Shown: positions 1 to 10,151 of the stretch, piece after piece
Numbering within the stretch: the stretch's first letter is position 1
Layout: each line of letters starts with the position of its first letter
DNA from: Catenaria anguillulae PL171
Lineage: Eukaryota; Blastocladiomycota; Blastocladiomycetes; Blastocladiales; Catenariaceae
Assembly: GCA_002102555.1 (NCBI GenBank)
Contig: MCFL01000009.1
Coordinates: forward strand, 310,001 to 374,000
Direction of reading: 5' to 3'
Length of the DNA stretch: 64,000 nt
Translations under genes and position numbers: made by a program
Notes under the pieces: model-generated
What the model was told of the DNA's origin: nothing
Seen by the model: the letters and a program-made list of their open reading frames with translations, nothing else
Database searches by the model: none

Positions 1-465
1 CTAATGCGGGAATGCAGCAGGTTCTGCTGGCGAAGCTTGAGTCCGTGTGTGCGGAGCGAATGCGAGTGCGAAAGTGTGTTATGGGCGTGTATTCTCGCTT
101 GATGTCCCGGCAGTCCTCCGATCCGCTGGACACAAGTCAATAGTGCGTCATTGATGCTTGTGTCGTATTTCATCCTGGATTGTCGTGCCAATTGTTCGCA
201 TGTACACTTTGTCCGCGTTTAGTGCTGCAAAACAGTGACGTGCAGCGGCGCATGGGCTCGTGTGAAAAGTGGACGTGTTTGGGTTTTCCTGTACACACCC
301 AGGTCCACGATTGCCAGTAAATGAAGAAGAGAATCATCCAAAAAGTATACATTGCATCACATCCACATTGTCACACTTGCACTTGAAAGAAACCGCGCCA
401 GAGCCAGACGCAGTCGACTCACATGGACCGACGCCCATGCCTGTCAGTCACGACTCAATCAATCC
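1..465. other. intergenic, no gene recognised
   Basis: No convincing coding region is seen. The small open frames here overlap each other and have no family features. The segment holds the 3' flank of the minus-strand gene that ends at 466. Confidence 0.4.
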
Positions 466-2478
466 TTATCCACGCATCAAGATCTTCCCCACGGCCTTGC
501 CGACCTCTTCTTGCACCAAACCCACCACGTCTGCAAACCTGCCCGCCCTGGCCTCAACCTCCTTCTTGGCCGCGTCAGGGTTTGGCGCGCGCCACTCTTC
601 GGTTCCAAACCCGTGATCCCGTAACTCAATGCCCAAAAAGGTCGGCTGTGCCTTTGGCCCAACGCCCTGCGGGACCATGGTCAGGGGCCATTTTGAGTCG
701 CCATGCCGTGTGTTGAATCGGTAGTACATGGTGACGAGCTTGAGCGAGATGGAAATGTACGATGCAGGGAGGGGCGGCAGGTTGGGGGTTGTGGGTGGGA
801 GTGGCGACGTGGATGTTCCAGGGCGCATGAGCGAGATGACGCGCTTGTGGCGGAGGTGAAAGTGAGAAAGGTGGGTGCGGAAAATGTCGGGGAGGGGCGA
901 CAGGCGGTGTGTGTTTTCGTCGTCGCTGGCGGTTGAGTCAGCATCGGACGTTTCCAACCCATCGTCATCGTCATCGTCATCCTCGGTGTCAGTGTTGATG
1001 ACCGTCTTTTCGTCGTCTTCTTCGGAATCATCGGCCGTGCTTGTCGTGGTCGTCGTGTTATCCGCCATGCCATCGGTATCCACCGACACCCCATCCTCGT
1101 CACCACTGTCGTATCCATTTTCGGAATAATCACGCTCGGCTTCTGGATCCGGCACCTGTGCCGCACACGCCCGCCTCAATACATCCACATTGGCATTGAC
1201 ATAGTGCTCAATCTCCTTGACCAAGAGCGCGGCCAACGGCCAGTACGGCGGGCGATCCTTTTGCCTCGCCGCCGCAAAGTACATGCGCGCCATGACGGGG
1301 ATCCGCACCGTGCGCAATCCTCTGTCGACGGCCGATGGCGGATCCACAAGCTCGACCCACGTGTGTCGACCCATGCGATGCCACCGGAACCGCAACCCGC
1401 GGTCGCACACGACAAACTTGGCTTGGGTCTCGTCGTACAAAAGCGTGAGCTTGAACTCGTACTGGGGCTTGTCGTATCCGGCAACCTTGGGCAGGTCCAT
1501 TTTCGGACGAAACTCGTCAATGATGGAGGGTGCCAGGACAAAGCGCACGGCCACTTTTTCCGACAAGCTGCGGACTTTGCTTAACCCGACTTGGCCAGTT
1601 TTGATGGCAGCAAGTGCGGGGAGTAATGCCTTGACAGGCAATGCCTCGCAAAACGAGCTCTTGATCTTGCGGTCCTTGAGCCCGGTGATCACATCGTCCA
1701 TGGTAAACAGCGTACACCCAACGGCCTCGTGTGCATGCCGCGGCAGAGCCAGCGCCAACGGGTCGCGAATGTTGATGTGCGAATACACATGAAACCCGAG
1801 CGTGGCCGTCATCTTGAACGTGCGCTCGGACCGTGAAGGATACAGCGTACACAAGTCGCGATACAGGCCACCAAACCGTTGCATAACGCGATCGGCCATG
1901 GCCGCGTCGTCGTCCAGGGGAGGATCAAACGATTGGTTGTGGCCCATGCGCTTGACGCGCTCGTTGCCAATGCGGAAGGTCATCGAGTCGAGCAGCATGC
2001 CAATGTCATCGGCCGTCATGCCGTAAGGGTCAACGGCGCCCAGCACGTACAGGGGCGGCGGGCTGTCGAGTTCGGCCGCGAGCCTTGCCAAATGATCGGG
2101 GACCCGCCGCCATTGCACAAACTGGTCCATGGCGGCCGCAGGCAGGGAGTGCGTGAGTTGCGGCTGGATGGCTTGGCGCGGGTTGAAGATGAGGTTGAGG
2201 ACGACGCGGCGGCACCGGGTCAGGTCGGCGGGCGTGGCGCCCTGGCTCAGGTTGGGCGTCACTTGCAGGACATAGTGGCCCTTGGATTTGCCAGAGTCGA
2301 GCTGCGAGAAGGCAATGGTCAGCGACGGGAAGGCCGCGCGCAAAGCCTTTTCAGCGGCGCCTTGGCCGAGCGGGCCCTGGCCGCGGATGGTGCGGGCCAG
2401 GTAGGGCGAGATGAGCGGCGACGTCCAGGTGGGTGGTTGGCCTTGGGCCGGTGGCGGTGGTGGAGCAGGGGCCGACAT
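466..2478 (-). CDS. uncharacterised 670-aa protein with acidic linker
   Basis: A single open frame ends in TAA at 466-468. I chose the ATG at 2476-2478 (MSAPAPPPPPAQG) because the frame upstream (to 2658) looks like untranslated leader with a GA repeat near 2545. A start 15 codons earlier (MTHTHEL) cannot be excluded. The protein has a Pro-rich N-terminus, a globular part to about residue 445, a very acidic low-complexity stretch at about 446-516 (runs of D and E with T), and a second globular part to the C-terminus. I see no signal peptide or membrane segment. I do not recognise the family and assign no function. The length, codon use and uninterrupted frame support a real gene. It is transcribed in the same direction as the zinc transporter upstream of it, about 320 bp away. 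Confidence 0.75.
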   Translation of the reverse strand: MSAPAPPPPPAQGQPPTWTSPLISPYLARTIRGQGPLGQGAAEKALRAAFPSLTIAFSQLDSGKSKGHYVLQVTPNLSQGATPADLTRCRRVVLNLIFNPRQAIQPQLTHSLPAAAMDQFVQWRRVPDHLARLAAELDSPPPLYVLGAVDPYGMTADDIGMLLDSMTFRIGNERVKRMGHNQSFDPPLDDDAAMADRVMQRFGGLYRDLCTLYPSRSERTFKMTATLGFHVYSHINIRDPLALALPRHAHEAVGCTLFTMDDVITGLKDRKIKSSFCEALPVKALLPALAAIKTGQVGLSKVRSLSEKVAVRFVLAPSIIDEFRPKMDLPKVAGYDKPQYEFKLTLLYDETQAKFVVCDRGLRFRWHRMGRHTWVELVDPPSAVDRGLRTVRIPVMARMYFAAARQKDRPPYWPLAALLVKEIEHYVNANVDVLRRACAAQVPDPEAERDYSENGYDSGDEDGVSVDTDGMADNTTTTTSTADDSEEDDEKTVINTDTEDDDDDDDGLETSDADSTASDDENTHRLSPLPDIFRTHLSHFHLRHKRVISLMRPGTSTSPLPPTTPNLPPLPASYISISLKLVTMYYRFNTRHGDSKWPLTMVPQGVGPKAQPTFLGIELRDHGFGTEEWRAPNPDAAKKEVEARAGRFADVVGLVQEEVGKAVGKILMRG

Positions 2479-2800
2479 GGTGGAAGGATGGATGGATCGA
2501 TTCAATTCATGTGTATGGGTCATTTGGTCATTATTGTCATGACGGAGAGAGAGAGAGAGCGGTATCGTGCTAGATCCAGACATCGAGGCGAGTCTGGCGA
2601 CCGTCACGGTGGCATTGGCCAGCATTGGCCACCAACAACGGTCAACGGTCTGTGTCAAGGCATGGACAACAAGCCTGAGTACTATTTACTTATGTGAAGG
2701 TGTAAAGTCAAAACAGCAGCAAAACAACAAAGGCAATTCTATAATAGCAACCGCCACACTTTGTATCGCAGTCCCCATCCAAGACTTGCTTCGATTCGTC

Positions 2801-3922
2801 TCAACCGGCCATGGCAAACAGCACCAGCGATGCCGCCATGATGGCCACGCCGCCAAACAAGGCCGCCGACACATACTTTGGTCGGTTCGGCAACTGCGCA
2901 AACGCCGTCGGCAACAGCTCCACCAGCGAAATGTACACCATGATGCCCGCCACCAGCGCAAACAGCACCCCATACACCACGTGCAAGGATTCCTCGGACA
3001 CATTGCCCAGCACTGCCCATCCAATCGCGGCACCAATGGGTTCTGTGATGCCCGAGAGTGTGCCCGCAAGGAAAGCCTTCCAGCGAGAGCCAGTTGCGTA
3101 CAGGACGGGCACGGCGACACAAATACCTTCGGGAATGTTGTGAATGGCAATGGCAACTGCCAACGGCAGCCCCGACCCCGTGGAATGCGCCATGGCGACA
3201 AAGCTCGCCAGACCTTCGGGCAAGTTGTGCAATCCGATCGCAATGGCCGTAATCAACCCGGTTCGCATTAATTTGGCCCTGGCCTCGGCCGACAATGGCG
3301 AGTTGGGCAGCACCACATGGCCTGCCGCATCCGTCAACCTGATCTCTTCGTCCTTGGCCACTGGCGCGCCCGCCCCACCTGCCTCTGCCGTCGCCACCGA
3401 CACGGACTCGTCCGTCGTCGTCAACAACTGCTCCGATCCGGTCCTGGCGCGCTGCCGAGGCGATCCATTGGGTGACACGAGCGCAGGCGACGCCGCAAAT
3501 GCATCGCCCGATGGAATCCTGGGCGGCGCATGATGATCGTGTGGCCCGTCTTCGCCCATGACCTTCATTTGAAACCAGTGCACAAAGGCATCGAGCAGCC
3601 ACGTCAGCAAGATGCCTCCGAAAAACACGAGCGTGGCCGTCAAGTAGGCGCGCTTTGCGCCCGCAGGTCCTGGCCAGTAGGCTTCGAACGAGTGGACAGA
3701 TTCGGGCAGGATTTCGACATAGGAAACGTGCAGCATGACGCCGGCAGCAAGGGCCATGGACAGGGCCAGGAATTCCGGGTTTTGCAGCGAGCCAAAGCGG
3801 ACGGCGGCCGCGCCAATGGCCGTGCACAGGCCGGCACCCATGGACACGAGGAAGGCAACCAGGTACCGGTGTTGAGGGTCGCCTGCATCGGGCGGTGTCA
3901 CGGTGGGTGGGCTGGCAGACAT
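2801..3922 (-). CDS. ZIP-family zinc/metal transporter
   Basis: This single-exon 373-aa protein has the hallmarks of the ZIP (SLC39) family, which moves zinc and related divalent metals into the cytosol. Membrane segments lie at about residues 20-40, 50-70, 90-115, 220-250, 255-280, 285-305, 315-340 and 350-373. HNLPEG (232-237) and HNIPEG (261-266) are the paired metal-binding motifs of TM4 and TM5, and EPIGA follows at 294-298. The loop between TM3 and TM4 (about 120-210) is long and variable, with a short His patch (DHH) near its start, as is usual. The pattern is closest to the ZupT/ZRT3-like branch, so a vacuolar or other internal membrane is possible, but location is inference. The start at 3922 (MSASPPTVTPP) gives a short cytosolic or lumenal N-terminus before TM1. 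Confidence 0.95.
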   Translation of the reverse strand: MSASPPTVTPPDAGDPQHRYLVAFLVSMGAGLCTAIGAAAVRFGSLQNPEFLALSMALAAGVMLHVSYVEILPESVHSFEAYWPGPAGAKRAYLTATLVFFGGILLTWLLDAFVHWFQMKVMGEDGPHDHHAPPRIPSGDAFAASPALVSPNGSPRQRARTGSEQLLTTTDESVSVATAEAGGAGAPVAKDEEIRLTDAAGHVVLPNSPLSAEARAKLMRTGLITAIAIGLHNLPEGLASFVAMAHSTGSGLPLAVAIAIHNIPEGICVAVPVLYATGSRWKAFLAGTLSGITEPIGAAIGWAVLGNVSEESLHVVYGVLFALVAGIMVYISLVELLPTAFAQLPNRPKYVSAALFGGVAIMAASLVLFAMAG

Positions 3923-4608
3923 GGTTCGATTGGGGCGCCGGATAGAAGCAGGGGACGAGAGGGCGGGTAGCTGTAGGAGGAGTTGTTTGCTCAGGGTTGC
4001 ATGTGCAGATCAAGTTCAAGTGCAAGTGCAAGTCATCGCGCATTTGATTGCAATTGATGGTCGACGCATCGTCCACATCGTGAACATTTGTGTTTGCATC
4101 CGATCGTCCAACTCGAACTCATCGATAAGTAACAATTTCAGATGAACCGTGAAGGACAATCCACACATATGCACACGCAGACAACTTGCTCTGGCATTTT
4201 CGGCATTCTATTTCACGTTGCCGTAGCCTTCGGAAATGGTGGCCAGTTGACGGGAGCAGACATCGACGATGACCTTGGGGCTTTGAAGATGGGCCAACAA
4301 GCCAAATTGCGCAGCGACATGGCTTCTGTCCTGAATCCCTCCCACACATGTTCCGTTCGCCCAGACTCTGCATTTGCCGACAAAGACAATCGCCCAGCCG
4401 CAAACATCGAGTGTGATGTGCCCGCTATTGCCTTGACTCCGTCGGCACGAAGCGCGGCGGCACCACTCCCTTGCCGTTCGCCTTCATACGACGCCCTCCT
4501 ACAGCTCCACGGACACGGTTGATCGTTCCTTCGGACGGGCAGCATGCGTGACTGACTCGAAGCGTAAATACTATTTGGCACGCCACGAAGTCGACCCCCA
4601 CACCTGTT
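3923..4608. other. intergenic, doubtful small ORFs only
   Basis: Open frames exist on both strands (for example plus 4142-4522 and minus 4213-4668), but they are mutual shadows with no recognisable domain. I see nothing I can support as a gene. Confidence 0.35.
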
Positions 4609-6187
4609 GTGTCCGCACCCAAAGGGCGTGGAGGCGACGTCATCACACGAGCTCATGTGATTGTACATGCATTCACCTCTGGTCTTCTTCTGTCCTCACC
4701 GATTTGCATGTGTGCGTCTGTGTCAACAAAAAAGGACGTTGACAACCTCATCTTCCATGACCAAGCGACACTCGACACTTGGCGGGCCAATGAAGCCACG
4801 TCCATCGCCGACAAGCACGCCTAGCTCGCCGTCAACCTGGCCTGGTTCACCCGCGGCCCAAACTCCCACGATTGTGACGTGTTCGAGGACGCCCTCATCC
4901 AGGCCGAGGCCAACAATGCACAGCTCACGCCCGAGGCCCGCGAAGCCGCCAAGGCCTATGTACGCGAAGCAAGTCAAGACCGAGCACCAGCAGATTGCTG
5001 CCCTTGCCAGTGCCCACGCCGCACCCGCCCATCGCCCTGTTCTCCCCGACAACGCCCAAGCCCGGGATATCATGGCCAAGCGCCCGGTGTACTACACTGG
5101 TCCCGGCAGCGCGGCGCACGACTTGCCAAACTATGGATCGGATCATGACTGCCTGGCGGCGTACTTCTTTGCCCTCGACCAGCTCGCACACGATTGCAGT
5201 GAGCCGTTGGCAAGTCTTCACGTTGCGTCAAGGCACCGTGCTCCCAACGGCCTTCGTGGACAGCATCATCGGCCTGCCCGCCTCGACTGAGGTGGCCGAG
5301 TTGATCCAACTCTTCACCATCCTGGCGACCCCGTCGTCCGTCGCCCCGCTGGCGTTCCGTTTTTTGTACATCGCCCCGAAGAAGGAGGAAACGGTGCAAG
5401 ACTTTGTCGGGCGTGCATTCAGGCGTGCGAGTACCATGGACCCGCATGCCAAGGTTGATCGGCGGGGTTGTACATGTTGCTCGCCCGCACATTCCCGAAC
5501 GAGATGTCGTTCGCCCTGGCCAAGAAGATCGTGGACGACACAGTCTCTATCAACGGCTTTATTGCCGGTATGGAGGGTAAGCCACCTCACATTCTACGCC
5601 CCGACAATGGACCAATTCAAAGCAAACAAAGACGGGTATGTCCGACGCTTTGCTTTCGGTCTCGTCGTCAACCTCACTACTCTCGCCTCACCCACATCCA
5701 ACATCACCAGCTGGCCAGCCGAGGGCCTCTTGACTGACGTCGAGTCGGACAAAGAGACTGTCAAACCACTTTCTGGCCACGTCCTTGCTGGCCGCAACCG
5801 AACTGCGCGTGATTTCACTCTGCGGACGCCGCAAATCCGCTCTCGCATGGTACGGAATTGATCCAAGCGCTATGTACTCCCAAGACTCTGGCACTCACGA
5901 TACTAATGGACTGTCACATGCTTAGTTCAACAACATCATCCGCCTGCCTGACCGCTTCCTGCTTCCTGCAAGCGCCCGAAACCAGCCACCTGCACGCCAA
6001 GCGGTCGAATCGAGGCCACGCGAAACAGGCCAAGGAAGAAGCCATGGCGTTGCTGCCGCCGTCTTTCCTTCTTTTCCATCACACGGCCAGGAACATGGAG
6101 CTCGAGGACGCGATCGATGCAGTGTTGGAGTGGGAGGGAGAGTTTGCCGAGGTGTATTTCCCGGTGGAAGAGGAGGCTGAGAACTGA
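4609..6187 (+). pseudogene. degenerate Gag-like retrotransposon fragment
   Basis: Protein-like sequence continues across the region but jumps between reading frames. Frame 1 covers about 4740-4970 and contains a stop codon at about 4822. Frame 2 follows to about 5200, frame 0 to about 5460, frame 2 to about 5580, and later parts lie in frames 0 and 2, ending at a TGA at 6185-6187. The middle (about 5190-5560) carries a Gag-capsid-like signature: helical, with QDFVGRAFRR and then LLARTFPNEMSFALAKKI, resembling the region of Ty3/Gypsy-type Gag proteins where a chain must find its partners. No CCHC knuckle, protease or reverse transcriptase is visible nearby. I infer an old truncated LTR-element copy; domestication is unlikely given the frameshifts. 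A broken host gene with introns is the alternative. Confidence 0.45.
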
Positions 6188-6584
6188 GAGTTAGAGTTGA
6201 TTGCTTTGTGTTGATTTTTTGTTGGGATGCGTGTATTTTTCATTATCCAATCCATCCAATCCAATCCAATCCAAACTGTCTAATTGCGCGAGGCATTTCC
6301 TCCATCCGGTGGGTGTGGGTGCACAGTGATTGGCTCACTACTGAATCTATCAGTGGGTGTCGGGGTTCTGTGATTGGCTCACCACTGAAGTGTCGCAGTT
6401 TGTGAGGACGAGCTCTCCTCCGTCGGCGGACGGCCCTGCAACACTGTGAGCGATCACGACGTGTTGTTTTTCATCGCCGAGTTGTGCTGTACGACTGTAC
6501 TACTGGGCTCGGCTCTCACTCTCTCCTTCGTAACAGCTTCTTTCCTAAATTTTCAGCTAATTGCCATGTGGACTCCCATGACCC
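6188..6584. other. AT-richer spacer with short repeats
   Basis: No gene is seen. The segment holds a short tandem run of the word CCAAT/CCATC at about 6243-6275. A near-perfect direct repeat of about 21 bp (GTGATTGGCTCAC followed by ACTGAA) occurs at about 6327 and about 6369. Confidence 0.5.
6327..6389. repeat. two-copy direct repeat, ~42-bp period
   Basis: The word GTGATTGGCTCAC, followed by ACTGAA, occurs twice with start points about 42 bp apart. The copies differ at one base. It lies upstream of the Helitron remnant and may belong to it. Confidence 0.6.
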
Positions 6585-6699
6585 ATGTGGAATCCCGGTG
6601 CCGTCGCAAATCCTGGAGCCTTTGTGATCCCGCCGCAAAACGAGTGGTTTACGAGAGTTGACTGTTCCGGTCGGGAGCTCTGGGCCTGTGTGCGGGCAG

Positions 6700-7293
6700 G
6701 TTCGCTCGGTGTTTTACATGGAGCGACATCTTCTACACTCGCGAGGACGATGCATCTTGGCGCCTCTCAACACAAGGTTGCGCTCTACAACTTGATGCAT
6801 GAAAAGATGCCCGGTGAATCTGGGACGCCTCAACCCACAACACGGATTGGTCAGCGGATCACTTTTGATTGTGAGTCGTTGCACCCCACATGTTTTGGCT
6901 GCAAAGGCGTTGATGCCAACTGGCGACCTCCAGCAGGACGAAGTACTCATTCCTCGGCTCAATTTTATTGGCGACAATGATGGCGAAATGCCTTTCAAGA
7001 TGCGCAGGCGGCAGTTTCCAGTTGCTCCAGCATTCGCCATGACTGTCAACAAGTCGCAAGGTCAGACCCTGTCCACTGTCCGAGTCGGTATTTACCTGTC
7101 GGATCAAGTCTTTTCCCATGGTCAAATGTATGTGGCGCTCTCTCGCTCAACATCAGCCGCTGGAATCAAGGTTTTAAATCTCGACACGCGATACAATATG
7201 ATGAGCAACAGAACAAGGTCAGAATTGTTGTTTGGAGTGAGGTTCTGTGAAGTCCGTAGTGTTTTAAGTTTTTCGTTTTTCCAAGGACTTTGA
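6700..7293 (+). pseudogene. Helitron helicase C-terminus, truncated and frameshifted
   Basis: The open frame at 6799-7293 carries the last helicase motifs of the Pif1-type helicase found in Helitron Rep-Hel proteins. LNPQHGLVSGS is followed by EVLIPRL, then MPFKMRRRQFPV, AFAMTVNKSQGQTL (motif V region) and VFSHGQMYVALSRS (motif VI). The preceding part (about 6730-6800) is recognisable only in another frame, so the copy has at least one frameshift. The Rep nuclease domain and the Walker A/B part of the helicase are absent. The complete protein unwinds DNA during rolling-circle transposition. This copy cannot, so any movement would need helicase supplied by another element. A matching 3' terminus follows at 7310-7337. 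Confidence 0.88.
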
Positions 7294-7309
7294 ATCGTTC
7301 AGCAGCGTG

Positions 7310-7337
7310 GCCCGGCAAAGCGGGCGGGTAGGGCTAG
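7310..7337 (+). mobile_element. Helitron 3' terminus: hairpin plus CTAG end
   Basis: A perfect 5-bp stem (GCCCG at 7310-7314, CGGGC at 7321-7325) with a 6-nt GC-AAA-G loop is followed 8 nt later by CTAG at 7334-7337. The next base is T. This is the canonical Helitron right end: a GC-rich hairpin close to a terminal CTRR, inserted between A and T. It lies 17 nt downstream of the helicase remnant in the expected orientation. I did not locate the 5' TC end. Confidence 0.75.
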
Positions 7338-7495
7338 TGTATGTTTATGCAAGGGAATTGCGTTGCTTTTCTTTTTTCTGTGGTTCGATCCAGGAGCACC
7401 TACGTATTTATTGGACGTGAGGATTCAGTGTAAGATCTGGCAGTGAGAGGGTGCGAACAGCGTCTGAACGGTACCCAATTGCCGAAACCAAGTGG

Positions 7496-7710
7496 GTCCA
7501 AACTGAGTCAAAGGACACAGTGTTTGGGCAGTTCTTGGATTGGTCCAAACTGGCATTATGGCCGACCTTTGGATGAGTCAAAATCGACAATATGGCGCGC
7601 CGGTTTGGCCACAGTCAAAGTGGGCCAAACTGTGTCCAAACCACCGTCCATCTGAGCTCGCCCCAAGCTGTCCAAACCGAGGCCTAGCACCGTTGGTTTG
7701 GACGGGTCAA
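7496..7710. repeat. array of GTCCAAAC / GTCAAA short motifs
   Basis: The word (G)TCCAAAC or its complement recurs at about 7496, 7543, 7602 (complement), 7623, 7634, 7670 and 7694 (complement). It is interleaved with GTCAAA at about 7507, 7577, 7614 and 7706. Spacing is irregular, so this is a decayed minisatellite or a cluster of binding sites rather than a fresh tandem repeat. Confidence 0.5.
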
Positions 7711-8640
7711 AATACTTACGTTCAAATGCACCCCTCCCCCCAGAGCCGCTGTGTGACAACTGCGACATTTGCAAAAAGAATGTCTCCAACGAGTACAAGC
7801 ATGCCCTCGTCCACTCGAAGCCCCACCCTTGCACCTATGCTGGCTGTAACGAAACGATCAAGGACGTTGGGAAGGACATTCGCGAGGACCACAAGACCAA
7901 GCCCTGCAAGCGCAATTCAACTCGCATGACATGGGACCCCACATTCGCGTCGCCCACCTCGGCTGGGTGTATACCACTGCCCTGTCCTTTGTTGCCACGA
8001 CCATGACGTGTTTATACTACCCTCACGTCGCCCAGCAACATGTTGAGGATGTGCACGTCAAGAAGATCAAGTTCGAACGCAAAGTGTGCTCAGTCAAGAT
8101 GCAGGTCCATGCCGTCACCCAGCTCCTCAAGTCCATTACCCACCGCGAGGCCGAGAATGCCTTGCGCACTGCCACTGCCGCCGGATCGAAAGTCGTGCCG
8201 AAGCTTATGCCTCACCCTCCGCCACCACCAAGGCCAAGGACGACTTGTCTGCACGCCCCGCCTCGACCAACACCGCATCCTCGTTGACCACCGGCTCCAC
8301 CTGCGCATGTACCACTGTCGCCTCTGATGCAGCGGATGACGCGGTGCCGCCGCCCGCTGCCGCAGTGGCACAAGGCGAAGCAAGCGCGGTCATCGCGCGT
8401 CGACTCCCTCTTCCCTGGGATGGCGAGGTAACAGGCACGCCCGCCAAACGCGCGCGTCGGACCCCGCCGCCAGTCAAGACCGTCCGCAAGGTCACATCTA
8501 ACAATAAGGTGTCGGCCGCGGTCGCCAAAGGCCCAGGCGTGCAGTCGGCAAAGAAGCAGACGAGCTTGTTGGCGTTTTTGTCGTCGGCGTTGACATGCCA
8601 CGCTCGAGCAAGCGGGCGACGGTTCAGTGTTGCCGAGTAG
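7698..8640 (+). pseudogene. broken C2H2-like zinc-finger gene
   Basis: The first part (7698 to about 7920) reads C-x2-C ... H-x3-H and then C-x4-C ... H patterns (CDNCDICKK, HPCTYAGCNE), like C2H2 fingers, followed by a basic stretch. The reading then moves to the frame open at 7931-8200 and again to the frame ending at 8638-8640. I could not find introns that restore one frame across both joins, so I call it a pseudogene; an undetected intron is the alternative. The C-terminal third has a bipartite-like basic patch (PAKRARRTPPP) and, near the end, KKQTSLLAFL, which approaches a PCNA-interacting (PIP) box but lacks the second aromatic residue. Confidence 0.45.
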
Positions 8641-8858
8641 CACTGGTGATGAGGGGGTCGTAAGCAAAGAAAAATCCGAGTCTCGCATTGGGCGAACACG
8701 TCCGTCAAGTGCACTCACCCGAGTCGTAAGGGCGGACTGGTGAAACTTCCGATCCGTACAGAGGAATGTGTGTTCAATGCAGACAAACGTCGGATCATGA
8801 AGACTTCGCGTAAATGTCGTTGGCACAAAGAACGTTCCCTTACACAAAACAAAAAGAA

Positions 8859-8953
8859 CACCCGACGCGGGACTCGAACCCGCAACCGTCAGATTCCAGA
8901 GGCCGGATGAAGCACTTAGAAGTCTGACGCGCTAACCATTGCGCCAGCCGGGC
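8859..8953 (-). tRNA. tRNA-Arg (anticodon UCU) with 22-nt intron
   Basis: The reverse strand folds as a complete cloverleaf. The 7-bp acceptor pairs GCCCGGC with GTCGGGT (two G-U pairs), with discriminator G at 8859. The T arm is GCGGG-TTCGAGT-CCCGC, and box A is GGCGCAATGGTTAGCG. The anticodon stem GTCAGA/TCTGAC encloses loop C-T-TCT-A-A. A 22-nt intron interrupts the loop one base 3' of the anticodon, the standard eukaryotic position. The mature length of 73 nt is normal. CCA is not encoded, and a T-rich run for Pol III termination lies just downstream on the minus strand (8841-8858). It decodes AGA codons. Confidence 0.95.
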
Positions 8954-10151
8954 TTGTGTTGATTGGTTCGATTTCAGTTCACTCACATTTTTTCAAGATT
9001 TTCGGGGTCAGTTCGCCCGCAGGCTCTCGCCCTTGAAAGGGCCTGTCCCAAAAAGCTCAGCTGCTGAGCTATCTGTAAACCACACTCATGCGAGAGGTGA
9101 TGGTGCAGCTGCCAGTGCGATGGCAATGTTGGTCGAGGCGTTAACTTGCTCTTCACCCTGCCGCGCGGATCAGAGGGCAGTGGAGAAACAATATTGGTAT
9201 GACCAAGCTCAGTTTGCTTTATTAAATCTGGCCTTCTTGGCGCTTACGCGCGGATGTGCAGTTGTGCTGTCCCTGAGGCCTCGTTGAATGATTCAAGCGG
9301 CTGCAATCTATCGCCAAAAACCGACAGGATATGGGTTCGCCGCTCTGCAACAACTCGCGGCTTCGGCCTGTCAAGCTGGCACGTGAGTTCTGCGGTTGCA
9401 GTCGGCTGTGGTCTGCGCTTGCGCGGCCATCACGACACGGGTCGTTACGACAGGCGAGCGTCAACGTGTGCCGTTTGGTCCTGTGTGTCCATGACAATAC
9501 GAACGCCGCATTCCTTCGCAGGGGCCCAGTCCCCGATCTGGCTTACGCCTGACGTTGTTTCTGCAAAGATAGGGGTGGGGGTCAAGGATTGCACCCGAAC
9601 CCTTCGTTTGGTCTTGTTTTATGCTTGTGTAATATTGTCATATCTAGCAAAGCAGGCGCCCACATACACAAACTCACCCAACCCACACACGCGGGAACAA
9701 GCAGGCATTCTTTACTGCACCGGCCGGACCCGGATAGCCTCTTGTTCGTCTTGATCGCAAGTGCAAAGGCAAAAAGAGGGAATGAGCCCCAGTCCATCTT
9801 GTGTCATGGGGATATGTAAATAGTAATGTATGTACACGCGCCAAGAGAGTAAAATAGAGAGAAAATCGACAGAACGCCAACAAGAAATCGACTCGCCCAA
9901 TGCACGAGAAACATGGGCGTGGGCTCAATCGACACAACTGGTGGGGGAATGCAAGAAAAGCGGCAAATCGAAACAACAAGCACAAAACAACTCAAATGCC
10001 AACGCAAGGCCGAGATTCCCGTTGAAGCGAAGAAAAAAAATGAAAAGTGAACGGAGATGAGAAAGTGACCAAGGGGGGTGAAAGAACGGGTCACATGAGA
10101 GAAATAGGCACAAGAACGGGAATGGCGAGGCGGGAACGGTAACCAATCGAC
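8954..10151. other. intergenic, no gene recognised
   Basis: No domain, RNA gene or plausible splice-connected frame was found on either strand. The part from 9830 to 10080 is purine-rich on plus and gives long but low-quality minus frames. Confidence 0.4.

Noticed and set aside
4213-4668. Minus-strand open frame of 151 codons between the ZIP gene and the Gag relic, overlapped by a plus-strand frame at 4142-4522
   Set aside because: The two frames shadow each other, neither shows domain features or splice context, and codon use looks random.
7376-7400. GGTTCGATCC word resembling a tRNA T-loop
   Set aside because: No pairing stem or cloverleaf around it.
8205-8847. Long minus-strand frames opposite the broken zinc-finger gene
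   Set aside because: Their composition mirrors the GC-rich plus-strand coding sequence and they show no domain. Treated as shadows.
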